Assembly: GCA_949285775.1 (NCBI GenBank)
Contig: CASEAD010000076.1
Coordinates: forward strand, 1 to 5,934
DNA: 5,934 nucleotides
Source: an uncultured bacterium
GTDB lineage: Bacteria; Bacillota_I; Bacilli_A; RF39; UBA660
Direction of reading: 5' to 3'
The position numbers and the translations under genes are program-made. This document shows, in pieces, positions 3,979 to 5,934 of the stretch; positions within the stretch are counted from its first letter, which is position 1, and every line of letters starts with the position of its first letter. The notes under the pieces were generated by a model. It had not been told where the DNA came from. It saw only the letters and a program-made list of their open reading frames with translations, and ran no database searches.

Positions 3979-5934
3979 CCTAAGAACATGTTAATAAATT
4001 TGGGTTCTAGTTTATATTTTTTTAATTTTCTAATAGCAATTCTTTTCTTTTTTATAGGTAAGTCACTAAATAGAACTTCATCTATTTTTTCTTTTAGGGT
4101 TGTTTCTACTTGTAAATTTTCTAGAATATCTCTTATGTCATCATTAATTAATTGTAATGTAGAATTTTCTAGGTTATTTCCAGTACATTCTATAATAATA
4201 GTTTTAGAGCTAGGAATATTTGGAATTAAAATAATTAAATCATTTTTTTCTAGGTATGCTTTACATGGAAGATTATTTGTGCCATCTGTTACTTTTATAT
4301 TAGCAGTATTTGTATTTCTAAATTTTATTTTATAAGTTCTTATATCTGGTATTAATCCCTGGGATCCTTGAGGTTTTATCGCTAGGGTATAAGAGTCTTG
4401 AGCATAGGTATAAGTAAATTCTGTTATACAGAAACTACCATTATTGAAGGAAGTACTAAAGCCGTCATCTTCATACATACTATATGCTCCATTAGCGCCT
4501 GGAAAGACATCTATTTCTAGGTTAGTTGGGTTATTTGTTGTCATATCAAGTGATAATGGTATAATACTTCCTGCTTTACAGAATACGGGATATTCTTCTT
4601 CTTCATAAAAACTATCATAATATTTATTTCCTAGGTATTTTTTTCCGCTGATGAAGTCATACCATGTTCCTTCAGGGATAAAGATTTTTTGCACAGTTCT
4701 GTTTATAAGTTCATTTTTCTTTTTGGTTATAGGGCATACTAACATGGAACTTCCATAAAAATATTGGTTTTTGTAGGTTGGTTCATCATATATTTTGGGA
4801 TATTTATAATATAAGGGTTGGATAATGGGGCTACCTTTTTTATGATAGATATAGGCTTCTGTATATAAATATGGTATTAACATATTTTTTAAATTAAGGT
4901 ATTTTTTTATTATTTCTTGTTGGGATAGATTCCAACGCCATGGTTCTCTTTTATAGTATTTTCCTCCATCAGACGCTAATAATAGTATGGTACTAAATGT
5001 TCCTAATTGAATATATCTTATATATAATTCAAAATTTTCTATACCACCATAATATCCACCTATTGGTGTTGTTACGTAGCTTAGTCCATAATTTGAGGCA
5101 CTAGAATAATATTCTGGTATGATACTTAAAGTGTTCCAATCAACTCTAGTTTTACCTGTGGTGACAATAATATTTCTATGTGGGGCATAGTTATGATTTC
5201 TAGATAATACTACTCCTCTTCTATTTAAAAATGTTTCTATTATAGCGTTATGATAGTATGATAATAAAGCTAGGGTACTTTTATCTTTGATGTTGTTATA
5301 ATCTAGATTAAAAACGTCTATTCCTTTATTTAGGAGATTTCTAATAATATAGTTAATATAAATGTTTAATTTGTTAGTGGTAAGTGGTAATAGGGATAAT
5401 TCTTTAGTATTAATATTCATTTGTTCTAGGATAGCATTATAGGTATTTGTTCCTTCTTTTATGGTTTCGTTTGGTTTTATAGTTAGGGCTAATTTGACAT
5501 TGGTATTATTTAATCCTTTTTTTAATGTTATTGGATTAATGATTGATTCATTAAAGTATGCTATATCGTTTTCTTTATGCCATTTGTTTCCTAGTAAAAA
5601 TATGGATAACGGAATATTGTTTTCACGAAATTTATTTACTATATCAAAAATATCATTGGTTGTGTAGTCTTGATCTTTATGCCACCAGTTACCAAAGACA
5701 TATCTTGGTAACATTTGAGGGTACCCTGTTAGTGTATAATAGTCTTGTAAACATAGTCCTAAGTCTTTGCGATACATAAAGACATAAAGATCTATTTCTT
5801 TGTTTTCTCTTGGGATAAAATTACCATTTTCGGTTAAAACTAGGGAATCACTATCATCTATTACAGCAAAGCCATCTGTAGAATATAAACCTTTAGATAG
5901 TTTTAGTCTTCCTTTAAAGTCGTCTAAAGAATAA
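3951..5934 (-). CDS. Glycoside hydrolase family 31 (alpha-glucosidase/xylosidase-type) protein, 5' end off window, degenerate active site
   Basis: The coding frame is open to the right edge: upstream of the ATG at 5777 it continues for 52 codons (GLYSTDGFAVIDDS, then KEIDLYVF). That is conserved GH31 sequence, so 5777 is an internal Met and the true start lies beyond the window. The visible 660 residues cover the end of the N-terminal beta domain, DYYTLTG and LPRYVFGNWW (visible 64-84), a (beta/alpha)8 barrel, and the beta domains with FIPEGTWYDF and MYEDDG. A charged helical C-terminal tail (about the last 70 residues) follows. Family members cleave alpha-linked sugars by a retaining two-Asp mechanism. 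Here the nucleophile-position Asp211 (FNLDY) and Arg245 (LSR) remain. The acid/base Asp of SGDT is Lys261 (TGKT), DMDWH is GNKWH, HDIGG is TPIGG, and RLHS is LLAS. The fold is therefore secure but hydrolase activity is doubtful. No signal peptide can be judged because the N-terminus is missing. The stop codon touches that of the convergent kinase-like gene. Confidence 0.93.
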   Translation of the reverse strand, partial: YSLDDFKGRLKLSKGLYSTDGFAVIDDSDSLVLTENGNFIPRENKEIDLYVFMYRKDLGLCLQDYYTLTGYPQMLPRYVFGNWWHKDQDYTTNDIFDIVNKFRENNIPLSIFLLGNKWHKENDIAYFNESIINPITLKKGLNNTNVKLALTIKPNETIKEGTNTYNAILEQMNINTKELSLLPLTTNKLNIYINYIIRNLLNKGIDVFNLDYNNIKDKSTLALLSYYHNAIIETFLNRRGVVLSRNHNYAPHRNIIVTTGKTRVDWNTLSIIPEYYSSASNYGLSYVTTPIGGYYGGIENFELYIRYIQLGTFSTILLLASDGGKYYKREPWRWNLSQQEIIKKYLNLKNMLIPYLYTEAYIYHKKGSPIIQPLYYKYPKIYDEPTYKNQYFYGSSMLVCPITKKKNELINRTVQKIFIPEGTWYDFISGKKYLGNKYYDSFYEEEEYPVFCKAGSIIPLSLDMTTNNPTNLEIDVFPGANGAYSMYEDDGFSTSFNNGSFCITEFTYTYAQDSYTLAIKPQGSQGLIPDIRTYKIKFRNTNTANIKVTDGTNNLPCKAYLEKNDLIILIPNIPSSKTIIIECTGNNLENSTLQLINDDIRDILENLQVETTLKEKIDEVLFSDLPIKKKRIAIRKLKKYKLEPKFINMFLGLLDYIKTV

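Noticed and set aside
3988..4335. 115-residue plus-strand open frame with hydrophobic stretches
   Set aside because: It is antisense to the conserved C-terminal part of the GH31 gene. The Phe/Leu/Ile richness comes from reading AT-rich coding DNA backwards.
5775..5777. ATG at 5777 as the GH31 start
   Set aside because: The frame stays open upstream and encodes conserved family sequence (DGFAVIDDS and a LYVF strand), so this Met is internal.
5461..5779. Two overlapping plus-strand open frames near the right edge
   Set aside because: Both are antisense to the conserved GH31 barrel and N-terminal sequence and have no supporting signals.
1..5934. CRISPR array, insertion sequence, tRNA or rRNA genes, prophage or defence genes
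   Set aside because: I saw no regularly spaced repeats, transposase-like frame with terminal inverted repeats, cloverleaf or rRNA signature on either strand.

Overview
This 5.9 kb window is strongly AT-rich and uses the standard bacterial code: Trp is read from TGG, and TAA closes every gene seen here. It carries a T-box riboswitch in front of a leucyl-tRNA synthetase gene, purine-rich Shine-Dalgarno sites and a GH31 family glycosidase. Together these suggest a low-GC Firmicutes-type bacterium, probably an uncultured gut Bacilli/Erysipelotrichia/RF39-like lineage. The lineage is inferred from style, not from a marker search. Both ends look like metagenomic contig ends: the left edge degenerates into homopolymers and the right edge cuts through a gene.

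Layout. On the minus strand, reading right to left from about 3156, there is a promoter, then a Leu-type T-box leader (about 3121-2927) with a complete antiterminator/terminator switch. A 118-residue three-helix membrane protein of unknown family (2909-2553) follows. Next comes leuS (2560-155), whose start codon lies inside the end of the membrane gene, an 8-base overlap that implies translational coupling. Just after the leuS stop, a well-placed Shine-Dalgarno and ATG (150) open another reading frame, which runs after 16 codons into a 13-base C run (G on the plus strand) and then AT junk. It is probably the beginning of a third operon gene lost at the contig end.

On the plus strand, a divergent promoter (3176-3204) drives a kinase-fold gene (3228-3950) whose frame is intact except for one in-frame TAA at 3375-3377. 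Its stop codon directly abuts the stop of a convergent GH31 gene on the minus strand (3951 to beyond 5934). A hairpin spanning both stops is the only visible candidate for a terminator.

The most interesting points are: (1) the GH31 protein keeps the fold and the nucleophile-position Asp, but has lost the acid/base Asp (now Lys) and most of the other residues that contact sugar in the -1 subsite, so it looks like a pseudoenzyme or an enzyme of altered chemistry; (2) an uncharacterised membrane protein sits first in a leucine-tRNA-sensing leuS operon, coupled to the synthetase; (3) the kinase-like gene has a single nonsense codon. I see no defence system, mobile element or CRISPR array.
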